This document shows positions 1 to 8,289 of a stretch of DNA of 43,499 bases, one piece after another. The translations under genes and the position numbers were made by a program. The notes under the pieces are model-generated. The model was not told where the DNA came from. It saw nothing but the letters and a program-made list of their open reading frames with translations, and did not search any database. Source of the stretch: Catenulispora rubra (GTDB taxonomy: Bacteria; Actinomycetota; Actinomycetes; Streptomycetales; Catenulisporaceae). Where the stretch lies: assembly GCF_015356825.1 (NCBI RefSeq), contig NZ_JAACYW010000071.1, positions 1-43,499 on the forward strand. Reading direction: 5' to 3'. Each line of letters starts with the position of its first letter. The stretch's first letter is position 1.

Positions 1-3000
1 CACCGAAGTCGTATGCAGCGCCCCAACCCCCGCAAGCCTCCAAAGCAGCGCCCCGTAGTACACCCCCTGCACGCCAGTCGGCGTCAGGCCGTTGAAGACG
101 ATCGGCGAGTAGTTCAGCGTGAACTGCGACGACGTCCCACCGTGGAAGTTCACCCCATCCCCGCCCTCGGCGGCGAGCCCCTCCATGAAGTCCAGCGACC
201 ACAGCGCCGCCGCCTCGACATCGCTCACCCCCGCGGCGCCGCCGTGGAAGTACGAGTTCGCCTCCGTCATGCGCCAGCGGGGGATGCCGTTCGCGGACTT
301 GGCGCTGGCGATGGCCGCCGCGTCGGTCGCGAAGCTGCTCGGGTTGGAGGCGAGCATCCCGGCGATCGACGCCGTCGTGTTGCTCCCGATGTACATGTGC
401 ATCGACAGCATCGCCAGCCCGTTGTTCTTCTCGTCGGCCGCGAATTGCGCGTCCCACGAACCATGCCGATACGTGCCCGGCCCGTCGAACACGGCCTGCG
501 GGACCTTGGCCCGGATCGCCGCGACATAAGTATTGAACGACGCCTCGTACGCGGCCTCGGTGTCGTAGACGTTCGGCTCATTCCCGATCTCGAACGCCAC
601 AAGGCTGCTCCCCAACGCATGCGCCGCGAACGCTGCCTCCGATGCCGCATTACCCGGCGTGTTCGTCTTGAGGTTGATCCCGTAGATCACCCGCCACCCG
701 GCCGCCTTGGCGAACGCCGCCAACTTCGTGACGTCACCCGGCGCGATCTCCGACGCCGACCCGCCAGCCCCGGCCACGTTCCAGTTCACGATGTCCACCA
801 AGTTCCCGCCGATCCGGAGGTAGCCGGGCCCCAGCAGCCGGAACAGATTGACGAGATTGGTGTTGTGCGCGTCGAACATCCCGGCGCCGACCCGGTCCTT
901 CTCAAAGCTGAACCCTGCGAAGCCCGCCCCGACAGACCCGGCGGACGCCGGATTCACCGCCACGGTCACCGGCACCGACGCCAGCCCCGACACAGACACC
1001 GACCGCGACCCCGACCCCGACACAGACCCTGGCCCCGACACATCGCCGCCAGCGACAACCTCCGCACCAACCGGCGCCGATCCCAACGCCCGCCCGCCGA
1101 CAACGGCAACAGCCTTCGCACCCACCGGCGGCAAAGGCGCCTGCGTCCACCCGAGCACGCCCTGATAAGCCGACTCAATCCCCGCATTCGCCGTAATCGA
1201 AGCAGGAACCTGCGACGCCCCACTGATCGTGGTGTTGTGCGCCACCGTCACACCACCGCCACTGGTGTATCCGGCAGGATTCTGGAAGTAGTTCCCCTCG
1301 ACATCCGTCGGGTCATACGTCGTGCTCGCGCCCGGCGCGTAGTCGGAATGCCGAGAAGCCCAAGCCTGAGCGCTCGGATTGTTGTAGACCGCATTCCCCG
1401 TGATCGTCTCGAACGTGCACCCGTTGTCGGTGTAGATGACGTGCCCGCTACCGGTCTGGTCGTGGATCAGGTTGCCGGTGACGTGTTCCCCGGTGGCCAG
1501 CGAACTCCCGGTGATGCCCTGCGTGTAGATCGCGCCACCGTCGTTCAGCAGGCTCATGTGGTCGAAAATCAGGTTGTTGGAGATGGCGTTGCCCTGCGAG
1601 AAGTTGGCCTGCGGCGCCTCCTTCTCCTTGTCCGGCCACCCACCCCACCCCTGCGAGATCGCGGTATACGGCGTGTGGTCGATCTGGTTGTGGCTGACCG
1701 TGTCGTGGGCCGTGTACCCCGAATCGATCCCCACACCGCCACGGAACTCGACGGGGACATCGAAGACGTGGTTGTCCGTCACCGAATTACCAGAGGTCTG
1801 CGACGCCCCGGTAGCCGTCGGCATATCCACATTGCCGAGCTGAATCCCGTTCCCGGAAACGTCCGTGACCACATCGCCCTTGACCACGTCGTTCTGCGAA
1901 CCGTCGCCGAGCGCCAGCCCAGCCGCTCCCAAATGCACGAAGGCATCCCCGGTGAACTGAACGTTCTGGTCGTACGTCAACGAGACGTTCCCCGGAATCT
2001 GAGTCCAAGCCCCATAAGGACACGCCCCAAGCTTGTAACTCGACGGCGGAACGTGACACAACCCCTGCGCCGTCGCCCCGTTCGCACCGGTCACCTGGTA
2101 GTTCGCCTGGATCTCGGAGAACCCGTCGCTGGTCCCCTGCGTGTGGAACTGCGGCCCCAGCCACGTGGCGTAGGAGAACTGGATCCCGGAGAACACCACG
2201 TTGTGCAGCGGCGCCGAAGCCGTGCCGCCACCGGCGACCAGCTGCTGCAACACAGGCGCCTCGACGTCAGCGGTACCCATCGTCTCGCCGGAGCGCGGAA
2301 CGTAATACAGCTTGCTGTCACCCTGGTCGAGGAACCACTGCCCCGGCGTCTTCGCGCCGAGGAACTGGAAGGCGTTCTCCACACTCGTCGGCTGCTCGGT
2401 GATGGAGCTGCGGCCGACCAAGTTGTACGCCCGCCCGTCCGGGAACGACCCCGCACGCGCCGTCGAGTTCGTCCAACACGGCTGCGCCATGACGACCGCC
2501 GCGCCGCTGAACGACGCCACCGGACACCGCGGCTCGGTCCACGCCCCGAGCCCGCCCCGGTACACGAACTCCAGCTGCGGCTTGGCCCCGCTCGGATTCC
2601 GCCACGCGGCCATCGCCGAACCGCCGCCGCTGTACCCGGTGGAGTCCTGCCCGCTCAGCGCGTTGGGCAGCGCCCCGGTCGCCCGCGTCGCGCGGACGCC
2701 GTCGACGTAGAGCTGCCGCGTCTGGAGTCCGGCCGGCGCCTGCGCCACCCAGATCGGGCTCCCGGCGCTCATCGGCTGCCAGCCGGTGATCTGCGACGAC
2801 CCGGCCAGCACCGGGCGTGCGCCGGTGTCCGCGGTCCAGACCACGTTGTGGCCGTTGGTGCCGGAGTCGGCGGCGGTGAGCGTCAGCGGGTCGGCCATGC
2901 GGTAGAAGCCGTCTTCGAGGACGACCTTCACGTCGCCGGTCATGTTCTGGTTCAGCGCGCGGACCAGGGTCTGCGCCCGGCCGATCGTCTGGACCGGCGC

Positions 3001-3195
3001 GGCGGCGGTCCCGGGGTTGCCGTCGCTGCCGGTCGGCGAGACGTACACCTGGCCGGTGACCGCCGCGGGGGTGCCGGCTCGGCTGACCGCGGTCAGACCC
3101 GCGGCACCCAACAGTGAGATCGTCGCCACCGCGGTGACGATCGATCGGATCCAGTTCAGTGGTCTGGCACCGGATGGCACGGAGCGCTTCGTCAT
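1..3195 (-). CDS. Secreted beta-helix / GH79-like glycoside hydrolase fusion, 3' end outside window
   Basis: One open frame of 1065 codons runs from ATG at 3195 off the left edge without a stop, so the C-terminus is missing. Residues 1-40 look like a signal peptide. Residues 48-130 (VYVSPTGSDGNPGT...) resemble the start of DUF1565/pectate-lyase-type parallel beta-helix proteins, and short N/G/V-rich rungs continue to about 690. After a Ser/Gly/Val low-complexity linker (about 725-750) a second module begins near 760 and looks like a clan A (beta/alpha)8 hydrolase of the GH79 type: LRIGGN, an EIGNEPN motif (acid/base candidate E873) and TEANSYFHGG (nucleophile candidate E978). It probably attacks an extracellular plant or microbial polysaccharide. 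No strong Shine-Dalgarno precedes the ATG, so the start is likely but not certain. Divergent from the GH27 gene. Confidence 0.8.
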   Translation of the reverse strand, partial: MTKRSVPSGARPLNWIRSIVTAVATISLLGAAGLTAVSRAGTPAAVTGQVYVSPTGSDGNPGTAAAPVQTIGRAQTLVRALNQNMTGDVKVVLEDGFYRMADPLTLTAADSGTNGHNVVWTADTGARPVLAGSSQITGWQPMSAGSPIWVAQAPAGLQTRQLYVDGVRATRATGALPNALSGQDSTGYSGGGSAMAAWRNPSGAKPQLEFVYRGGLGAWTEPRCPVASFSGAAVVMAQPCWTNSTARAGSFPDGRAYNLVGRSSITEQPTSVENAFQFLGAKTPGQWFLDQGDSKLYYVPRSGETMGTADVEAPVLQQLVAGGGTASAPLHNVVFSGIQFSYATWLGPQFHTQGTSDGFSEIQANYQVTGANGATAQGLCHVPPSSYKLGACPYGAWTQIPGNVSLTYDQNVQFTGDAFVHLGAAGLALGDGSQNDVVKGDVVTDVSGNGIQLGNVDMPTATGASQTSGNSVTDNHVFDVPVEFRGGVGIDSGYTAHDTVSHNQIDHTPYTAISQGWGGWPDKEKEAPQANFSQGNAISNNLIFDHMSLLNDGGAIYTQGITGSSLATGEHVTGNLIHDQTGSGHVIYTDNGCTFETITGNAVYNNPSAQAWASRHSDYAPGASTTYDPTDVEGNYFQNPAGYTSGGGVTVAHNTTISGASQVPASITANAGIESAYQGVLGWTQAPLPPVGAKAVAVVGGRALGSAPVGAEVVAGGDVSGPGSVSGSGSRSVSVSGLASVPVTVAVNPASAGSVGAGFAGFSFEKDRVGAGMFDAHNTNLVNLFRLLGPGYLRIGGNLVDIVNWNVAGAGGSASEIAPGDVTKLAAFAKAAGWRVIYGINLKTNTPGNAASEAAFAAHALGSSLVAFEIGNEPNVYDTEAAYEASFNTYVAAIRAKVPQAVFDGPGTYRHGSWDAQFAADEKNNGLAMLSMHMYIGSNTTASIAGMLASNPSSFATDAAAIASAKSANGIPRWRMTEANSYFHGGAAGVSDVEAAALWSLDFMEGLAAEGGDGVNFHGGTSSQFTLNYSPIVFNGLTPTGVQGVYYGALLWRLAGVGALHTTSV

Positions 3196-3352
3196 GCGGC
3201 GGAGTCAAGCAAACATCCGAGGTTTCGGCAACGACCGTCGAGGATGACTTGAGTTCAACAGGGTCTTCTGTGAATCCATCATCGAACCTTGAGATCATTC
3301 ATCCGACCCTTTACGCGGCGCCGGAATCGCAGTAGCTTGCGCTGCGAAACCG

Positions 3353-3376
3353 AGTAAACCAACTTTACTACTTTAC
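3353..3376. promoter_or_regulatory. Candidate operator before the GH27 gene
   Basis: AGTAAA (3353-3358) and TTTACT (3364-3369) form a 6+6 inverted repeat with a 5-base spacer, followed by a further TTTAC at 3372-3376. It stands out as AT-rich in a GC-rich region and lies 17 bases before the AGGAG ribosome binding site at 3382-3386, where a sugar-responsive repressor could block transcription. No regulator gene for it is visible nearby; the regulator family is unknown. Confidence 0.4.
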
Positions 3377-3392
3377 CGAGCAGGAGCCCACG

Positions 3393-5150
3393 ATGAGGCG
3401 AGCCCCGCGAGGGATCAGAACCGGGATCAAGGCCTGGACCGCGGCCGTCGGCCTGGCGGTGGTGGCGGCCGTGCTCCCCCCGCTCAGCACCGCCGCCCCG
3501 GCGCACGCCGAGAACAACGGCGTCGGCCTCACCCCGGCGCTCGGCTGGTCCAGCTGGAGCTCCGTCCGCAAGGACCCGACCGCCGCGAAGATCGACGCCC
3601 AGGCCGACGCCATGAAGTCCTCCGGACTGGCCGCGGCCGGCTTCCAGTACGTCAACGTCGACGACTTCTGGTACCAGTGCCCCGGAAGTCAGGGCCCGAA
3701 CGTCGACGCCAACGGCCGCTGGGTCACCGACGCCACGAAGTTCCCGCCGTCCGGCACCGCCAACGGCATCAAGGCGGTCGCCGACCACGTCCACGCCGAC
3801 GGCCTGCAGTTCGGCCTCTACGTCACGCCCGGCGTCTCCAAGCAGGCCGTCGCGCAGAACAGCGCGATCCTCGGCACGTCGTACCACGTGCAGGACATCG
3901 CCACCACGACCGCGGAGAAGAACTACAACTGCAAGGGCATGGTCGGCATCGACTACAGCAAGCCCGGGGCGCAGCCGTTCATCGACTCCTGGGCCGACGA
4001 GTTCGCGGCCTGGGGCGTGGACTACGTGAAGATCGACGGCGTCGGCACCCCCGACGTCCCCGACGTCCAGGCCTGGTCCAAGGCCCTCGTGCAGACCGGG
4101 CGCCCGATCCACCTGGAGCTGTCCAACAACCTGGCGATCGGCAGCGCCGCGACCTGGCAGCAGTACTCCAACGGCTGGCGCACCGGCGGCGACATCGAGT
4201 GCTACGGCGGCTGCACCACGGCCGGGACCCTCACCGACTGGTCCCACCTGCAGACCCGGTTCGGGCAGGTCGCCTCCTGGCAGCCGGACGGCGGGCCCGG
4301 CGCGTTCAACGACTACGACTCCCTGGAAGTCGGCAACGGCTCTGCCACCGGCCTCACCGACGCCGAGCAGCAGTCGCAGATGAGCCTGTGGGCGCTGGCC
4401 GCGAGCCCGCTGATCCTGGGCACCGATCTGACGAATCTCAACGCCGCCGAGCTCGGCTACCTGAAGAACGGTCGCGTCCTGGCTGTCGACCAGGACGCGA
4501 TCGATGCCTCGCGCATCGTGAACAACGGCAACCAGCAGGTGTACAGCAAGAAGGAGAAGGACGGCGGGGTCGTCATCGGCCTGTTCAACTACAGCGACAC
4601 AGGGTCGACCACGGTGAGCGTGCCACTGTCGGCGGCCGGCATCTCCGGCAGCGCCACCGCGACCGACCTGTGGAGCGGGGCCTCGCTGGGCACCGTCAGC
4701 GGCACCTACAGCGTCACGCTCGGCCCCGGCGCGGTGAAGCTGATCAAGGCGGTGCCCGCGGGCAGCGGCGGGAGCGTCACGATCGAGGCCGAGGCGTCGG
4801 GCAACACGATCGCCGGGGCCTCGCGGGTCGCCACGTGCGCGGCGTGCTCCGGCGGCCACAAGGTCGGATTCATCGGCAACGGCGCCGCGAACTACGTGAC
4901 GGTCAACGGCATCACCGAGCCGTCGGCCGGCAGCCACACGCTCACGCTCGCCTATCTGGTCAGCGGCACCCGCAGCTTCTCGATCAGCGTCAACGGCGGG
5001 CCGGACATCGTGGAGAGCCTGAGCGGCACCAGCTTCGCCACTCCGACCACCGCGAGCGTGACGGTGCAGCTCAACGCCGGAACCAACACCATCAAGTTCC
5101 ACAACGACACGGCCTACGCGCCGGACCTCGACGCGATCACAGTGAGCTGA
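3393..5150 (+). CDS. Secreted GH27 alpha-galactosidase-like enzyme with C-terminal carbohydrate-binding domain
   Basis: 585 residues, ATG preceded by AGGAG at good spacing. Residues 1-45 are a Sec signal peptide ending APAHA. The catalytic domain starts at TPALGWSSWS, the usual start of glycoside hydrolase family 27, and carries YVKIDG (nucleophile D215) and GGDIE (acid/base D267). A beta-sandwich domain follows to about 455, and residues 462-585 (VTIEAEASGNTIAG...) look like a CBM6/CBM35-type module. Expected activity: release of terminal alpha-galactose or a related residue (alpha-GalNAc, beta-L-arabinopyranose) from extracellular glycans; the exact sugar cannot be read from the motifs. Divergent from the beta-helix/GH79 gene, which suggests a small polysaccharide-use locus. 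A hairpin terminator follows the stop. Confidence 0.93.
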   Translation: MRRAPRGIRTGIKAWTAAVGLAVVAAVLPPLSTAAPAHAENNGVGLTPALGWSSWSSVRKDPTAAKIDAQADAMKSSGLAAAGFQYVNVDDFWYQCPGSQGPNVDANGRWVTDATKFPPSGTANGIKAVADHVHADGLQFGLYVTPGVSKQAVAQNSAILGTSYHVQDIATTTAEKNYNCKGMVGIDYSKPGAQPFIDSWADEFAAWGVDYVKIDGVGTPDVPDVQAWSKALVQTGRPIHLELSNNLAIGSAATWQQYSNGWRTGGDIECYGGCTTAGTLTDWSHLQTRFGQVASWQPDGGPGAFNDYDSLEVGNGSATGLTDAEQQSQMSLWALAASPLILGTDLTNLNAAELGYLKNGRVLAVDQDAIDASRIVNNGNQQVYSKKEKDGGVVIGLFNYSDTGSTTVSVPLSAAGISGSATATDLWSGASLGTVSGTYSVTLGPGAVKLIKAVPAGSGGSVTIEAEASGNTIAGASRVATCAACSGGHKVGFIGNGAANYVTVNGITEPSAGSHTLTLAYLVSGTRSFSISVNGGPDIVESLSGTSFATPTTASVTVQLNAGTNTIKFHNDTAYAPDLDAITVS

Positions 5151-5164
5151 TCGCACGATGACTC

Positions 5165-5206
5165 CGCACCCGGCTGCTGATCGTGGGGATTCAGCAGTTG
5201 GGTGCG
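5165..5206 (+). terminator. Rho-independent-type hairpin after the GH27 gene
   Basis: CGCACCC-GG-CTGCTGA (5165-5180) pairs with TCAGCAG-TT-GGGTGCG (5191-5206) around a 10-base loop. In plus-strand RNA the GG/UU positions form G-U wobbles, so all 16 pairs close; in minus-strand RNA the same positions are C/A mismatches. The hairpin therefore favours the plus-strand transcript, although its right arm covers the last codons of the convergent hydrolase gene. There is no U-tract. Confidence 0.6.
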
Positions 5207-6264
5207 GCTCGTTCCACCAGGGCTTCGACCGACGCCGCCACCTGGGCCGGATGCGAGATCAGGGACAGGTGGTGGGCTCCTTGGATGACGGTGGGCGCCG
5301 GTGCCCCGATGTTCGCGGCGATGCTTTCGGGCGCGTCGGCCGCGAACACAGAGTCCTGGGCGCCGAAGGTGACCGCCTTGGGCAGGCACAGCTGCGTCAG
5401 TTGGGACAGGCGCGAGGCGGGGAGTCCCGGTCCGCCGACGGTGTCGAGGGTGTCCCAGAGTCCTTGTTCGGCGCCGGCCACCTGGTACGGCCTGCGGAAC
5501 CGCTCCACGCCGGCGGCGTCGAGGCGCGGGCACGACGGTCCGCACTCCGAGGCGTAGATCGTGCGGATGGCCCAGTCGGAGCGCAGCACCAGGTGCAGGA
5601 CGGAGGTGCGCAGCGGGCCCAGGAGCCAGGTGACGCCGGGGCTCGGGATGGGGAGGCCGTCGCCGTCGAGGAACATCAGGCCGCTGTAGGTGTGAGGCGA
5701 TTCCAGCACCGCTTCGGCGGCGACGGCCGCTCCGCTGGAGTGCGAGACCAGGACCGGGCGGTCGATGTGCAGGGCGGCGACCAGGCCGGTGAGTTGGGCG
5801 GCCATGTACTGCGGGGTGTAGGGCGAGACGCGCTGGCTGTAGCCGGAGCCGGTGAGGTCCAGGGCGTAGACGCGGTGGTCCTGCGCCAGCAGCGTGGCCA
5901 GGTTCTGCCAGGAGTCGGAGTCCTCGAAGGCGCCGTGAACCAGGACGATCGGCGAGCCGCCGGTGCCCCAGGTCTCGTAGCGGGTGTGGATGCCGTCGGC
6001 GGTGACGTAGGACAGGCCCGGGGGCGGTGCGACGGTGCCTGCGGTGTAGGCGTTGTAGGGCACGGAGAGCATGGTCAGTGTCACGAACACGACGGCGACG
6101 GTCTTGGCCGCGCGCCGGAGGACCCGGCGGTGCCAGGGTCGGCGGGGCAGGTGCACCGCGCCGGGATGCTCCTCTTCGAGGTCTTCAGCACCGTCCACGC
6201 CTTCAAGACCCAGTTCATCCGTCGCCATAGTGAAATCGTCGCTTTCGGTGAACTGCTTCGTCAT
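5191..6264 (-). CDS. Membrane-anchored alpha/beta-hydrolase
   Basis: 357 residues. A charged cytoplasmic N-terminus of about 50 residues is followed by one hydrophobic segment (about 54-75), then an alpha/beta-hydrolase fold: VLVHGAFEDSDSW for the oxyanion region, SHSSG with nucleophile S176 in place of the usual GxSxG, acid candidate D304 (GAQDS) and H331/H332 (GAHHLS). The first Gly of the elbow is Ser, a tolerated variant. Likely an esterase or related hydrolase facing outward; substrate unknown. An alternative start is Met13. Convergent with the GH27 gene; the MarR gene lies upstream on the same strand with a 60-base gap. Confidence 0.85.
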   Translation of the reverse strand: MTKQFTESDDFTMATDELGLEGVDGAEDLEEEHPGAVHLPRRPWHRRVLRRAAKTVAVVFVTLTMLSVPYNAYTAGTVAPPPGLSYVTADGIHTRYETWGTGGSPIVLVHGAFEDSDSWQNLATLLAQDHRVYALDLTGSGYSQRVSPYTPQYMAAQLTGLVAALHIDRPVLVSHSSGAAVAAEAVLESPHTYSGLMFLDGDGLPIPSPGVTWLLGPLRTSVLHLVLRSDWAIRTIYASECGPSCPRLDAAGVERFRRPYQVAGAEQGLWDTLDTVGGPGLPASRLSQLTQLCLPKAVTFGAQDSVFAADAPESIAANIGAPAPTVIQGAHHLSLISHPAQVAASVEALVERAAPNC

Positions 6265-6324
6265 CGGCTCGAAGTCGGACTTCGCGGGTACGTCGAGGAG
6301 CGTACGCCGCAGTAATGCGCGGTA

Positions 6325-6774
6325 TTACGCGGCGCTCCGGGCGGCCGCGACGATCGCCGCGTGGCCCGGATCGGTGGCGGCGAGTTCGTCGAGGGCGGCG
6401 CTGAGGGTGGCGTCGTAGGTGGTGCGGGCCTCGCGGTAGCGGGCGCGGCCGGCGTCGGTGAGGACGGTGTAGGCGCCGCGCTTGTCGTCCGGGCACAGGT
6501 CGCGGTAGGTGAACTCGGCGGCGTTGAGGCGGCCGACCAGGCGGGTGACCGAGCTCTGGTTCAGGCCGAGGCGGTCGGCCAGTTCGGTCATGCGCAGCTC
6601 GCTTCGCTCCGCCTCGTCGAGGAAGCCCAGGGCGCGGTATTCGGACAGGCCCAGGCCGTGGCGGCGTTGCAGGACGGCGGCCAGCCTGCCCTCGACGTGC
6701 GCGTGCAGGATCAGCAGACGGTTCCACGTGGGGGCGTCTGAGCTGGGCTTCGCGGCTTCCGCCTGCGTTGGCAT
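6325..6774 (-). CDS. MarR-family transcriptional regulator
   Basis: 149 residues from ATG at 6774, chosen because a GAGGAG ribosome binding site sits just upstream; the open frame extends further but without family similarity. The winged helix is clear: LSEYRALGFLDEAE, then MTELADRLGLNQSSVTRLVGRL as recognition region and RDLCPDDKRGAYTVLTDAG as the wing with the family's D-x-R. MarR proteins bind palindromes as dimers and release them on binding small aromatic or toxic ligands. It is divergent from the SMR efflux pair, with two matching inverted repeats between them, so it most likely represses that pair and itself. Confidence 0.92.
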   Translation of the reverse strand: MPTQAEAAKPSSDAPTWNRLLILHAHVEGRLAAVLQRRHGLGLSEYRALGFLDEAERSELRMTELADRLGLNQSSVTRLVGRLNAAEFTYRDLCPDDKRGAYTVLTDAGRARYREARTTYDATLSAALDELAATDPGHAAIVAAARSAA

Positions 6775-6830
6775 CGGTTCACTCCTCGGGCCGGGCGGCG
6801 ATACTGGCCGGCTGCTTGACACCACTTTAG

Positions 6831-6877
6831 TTGTACGTGCATGCTTTTTGTCACCAAGAACTTGCACGTACATGCAA
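6831..6877. promoter_or_regulatory. Two candidate MarR operators between marR and the SMR pair
   Basis: Two sites share the core TGCACGTACA: one on the minus strand at 6832-6841 (plus strand TGTACGTGCA) and one on the plus strand at 6863-6872. The second is a near palindrome, TTGCACGTACATGCAA at 6862-6877 (14 of 16 positions symmetric). A TTGACA (6816-6821) for the SMR genes lies just before site 1, so bound repressor would cover this promoter and the start region of the divergent marR. Confidence 0.6.
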
Positions 6878-6900
6878 CAATACGGAGGGGATTCATTCCG

Positions 6901-7230
6901 ATGGCCTGGGCCTATTTGCTGGTCGCGTCTGTCTTCGAGGTCGTGTTCGCGCTGGCGACCGACGCCACGCACGGGTTCACCGTGCTCGGCCCGTCCCTGC
7001 TGACGATCGCCGCGGCCGGGGGCGGGATCTACTTCCTGAGCCTGGCACTGAAGACCCTGGACGTCGGGGTCGGCTACACGGTGTGGACCGGGATCGGGTC
7101 GGTGGGGACGGTCGTGTTCGGGACCGCGCTGTTCCACGAGGCCGTGACGCCGGCGAAGGTGGTGGCGTTCGTGTTGATCATCGGCGGGGTGCTGGGGTTG
7201 AAGATCGCCGACAAGCTGGCCGCGGCCTGA
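6901..7230 (+). CDS. SMR-family efflux subunit, first of a pair
   Basis: 109 residues with four hydrophobic helices. ATG at 6901 has GGAGGGG upstream. The family's membrane-embedded proton/substrate-coupling glutamate is E13 (MAWAYLLVASVFE). The GYTVWTGIGSVGTVV stretch in helix 3 is closer to the SugE/Gdx branch than to EmrE, but positions 10 and 16, Gly and Trp in guanidinium exporters, are Ser and Phe here. Expected to export a cationic compound as part of a dimer with the next gene. It is 73 bases from the second SMR gene and probably controlled by the divergent MarR. Confidence 0.9.
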   Translation: MAWAYLLVASVFEVVFALATDATHGFTVLGPSLLTIAAAGGGIYFLSLALKTLDVGVGYTVWTGIGSVGTVVFGTALFHEAVTPAKVVAFVLIIGGVLGLKIADKLAAA

Positions 7231-7247
7231 GCCGGCGTGTCCGTCCA

Positions 7248-7279
7248 TATTCCGACCGCGTTCTGTCTGTATTCCGACC
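7248..7279 (+). repeat. 22-bp-spaced direct repeat between the two SMR genes
   Basis: TATTCCGACC occurs at 7248-7257 and again at 7270-7279, exactly 22 bases apart (two helical turns), in the short gap between the SMR genes. It could be a protein-binding site for an internal promoter or chance; no -10 box is clear. Confidence 0.4.
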
Positions 7280-7303
7280 ACAACCCGTTGAAGGATCTTC
7301 GTC

Positions 7304-7615
7304 ATGGCCTGGACCTACCTGCTCATCGCCTCGGTCTTCGAGGTCGCGTTCGCGTTGGGAACCAACGCCACGCACGGATTCACCCGCCTGTGGCCGTCGG
7401 TGTTCACGCTGCTGGCCGCCGCCGGCGGCATCTTCACGCTGAGCCTGGCGCTGCGCACGCTGGACGTGAGCGTCGGCTACACCATCTGGACCGGCACCGG
7501 GTCGATCGGGACCGTGGTGCTGGGATCGGTGATCTACAAAGAGAAGATCACCGTGCCGAAGATGGTCGCGTTCGCCGCGATCATCGCCGGGGCGCTGGTG
7601 CTGCGGCTGGCTTGA
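7304..7615 (+). CDS. SMR-family efflux subunit, second of a pair
   Basis: 103 residues, four hydrophobic helices, conserved E13 (MAWTYLLIASVFE) and GYTIWTGTGSIGTVV in helix 3. GAAGGA precedes the ATG. It is a clear paralogue of the first SMR protein with the same Ser10/Phe16 pattern. Adjacent SMR pairs (for example EbrAB, YkkCD) usually work as heterodimers of opposite membrane orientation, and that is the likely arrangement here. Its last codons overlap the -35 box of the following TetR gene. Confidence 0.9.
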   Translation: MAWTYLLIASVFEVAFALGTNATHGFTRLWPSVFTLLAAAGGIFTLSLALRTLDVSVGYTIWTGTGSIGTVVLGSVIYKEKITVPKMVAFAAIIAGALVLRLA

Positions 7616-7643
7616 CTTTCGGAATGAGTGAGTGAACACTCAC
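7612..7643 (+). promoter_or_regulatory. TetR-gene promoter with autoregulatory operator; leaderless start predicted
   Basis: TTGACT (7612-7617), a 17-base spacer and AACACT (7635-7640) form a good sigma-70-type promoter whose start point would fall at about 7647-7648, the A of the ATG, so the mRNA should be leaderless; no Shine-Dalgarno is present. A 7+7 palindrome, GTGAGTGAACACTCAC (7628-7643), covers the -10 box and is the likely TetR operator. Confidence 0.65.
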
Positions 7644-7647
7644 ACCC

Positions 7648-8229
7648 ATGGAAAATGACGTCCCTCAGTCCCGCCGACGGTTGTCAACCGCGGAGGTCCG
7701 CCGGGAAGAGGTCCTGCGGGCAGCCATCCCGGTCTTCGCTGAGCGCGGCTACTACGGGACGCCGACCTCGGAGGTCGCCAAGCGTGCCGGGATCTCGACG
7801 TCGTACGTCTTCCGGTTGTTCCCGACCAAGGAGGACCTGTTCGTCGCGGTCCTGGACCACGGTGTCGAGCAGATCCTGGCCCGGTTCCGGCGCGCTGTCG
7901 CCGAGACGTCGGGTGGGGTCGACGAGCTGTTCCAGGCGTTGGGCATGGCCTATGCCGACCTCATGCGCGATCGCGATCTGTTGATGGTGCAGCTACACGG
8001 GCAGAGCGCGTGCGACGTGCCGGCCGTCAAGGAGGCGCTGCAACGGGGCGCGGACCGCGAGATCGAGTTCGTGCGCTCGGTCACCGGCGGGACGCCGGAT
8101 CAGGTGCAGCAGTTCATGGCGATCGGCGCGCTGAGCCACCAGATTCTGGCCCTGGACGCCCAACTGCTGGACGCCGCGTGGGCCAAGACCCTGGTCGGCT
8201 CGCTTTTCTTCTACTCCCCAGAGGAGTGA
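7648..8229 (+). CDS. TetR-family transcriptional regulator
   Basis: 193 residues. The N-terminal helix-turn-helix is typical: VLRAAIPVFAERGYYGTPTSEVAKRAGIS, then TSYVFRLFPTKEDLF (about 27-70). The C-terminal ligand-binding helices are not family-diagnostic. Its own promoter carries a perfect inverted repeat, and a 15-base match (12 of 15 identical) sits in the promoter of the downstream S33-like gene, so it probably represses both itself and that gene in response to an unknown ligand. The two genes are separated by 105 bases and share direction. Confidence 0.92.
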   Translation: MENDVPQSRRRLSTAEVRREEVLRAAIPVFAERGYYGTPTSEVAKRAGISTSYVFRLFPTKEDLFVAVLDHGVEQILARFRRAVAETSGGVDELFQALGMAYADLMRDRDLLMVQLHGQSACDVPAVKEALQRGADREIEFVRSVTGGTPDQVQQFMAIGALSHQILALDAQLLDAAWAKTLVGSLFFYSPEE

Positions 8230-8289
8230 CCACCTGGACAGGAGCGTTTCGCGCCGGGCCGCCAGCCCGGCCTTCTTTTGCGGTCAAGA

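Noticed and set aside
13..3117. Plus-strand open frame of 1034 codons
   Set aside because: Arg/Pro/His-rich antisense shadow of the beta-helix/GH79 gene, which is coherent across the whole stretch on the minus strand.
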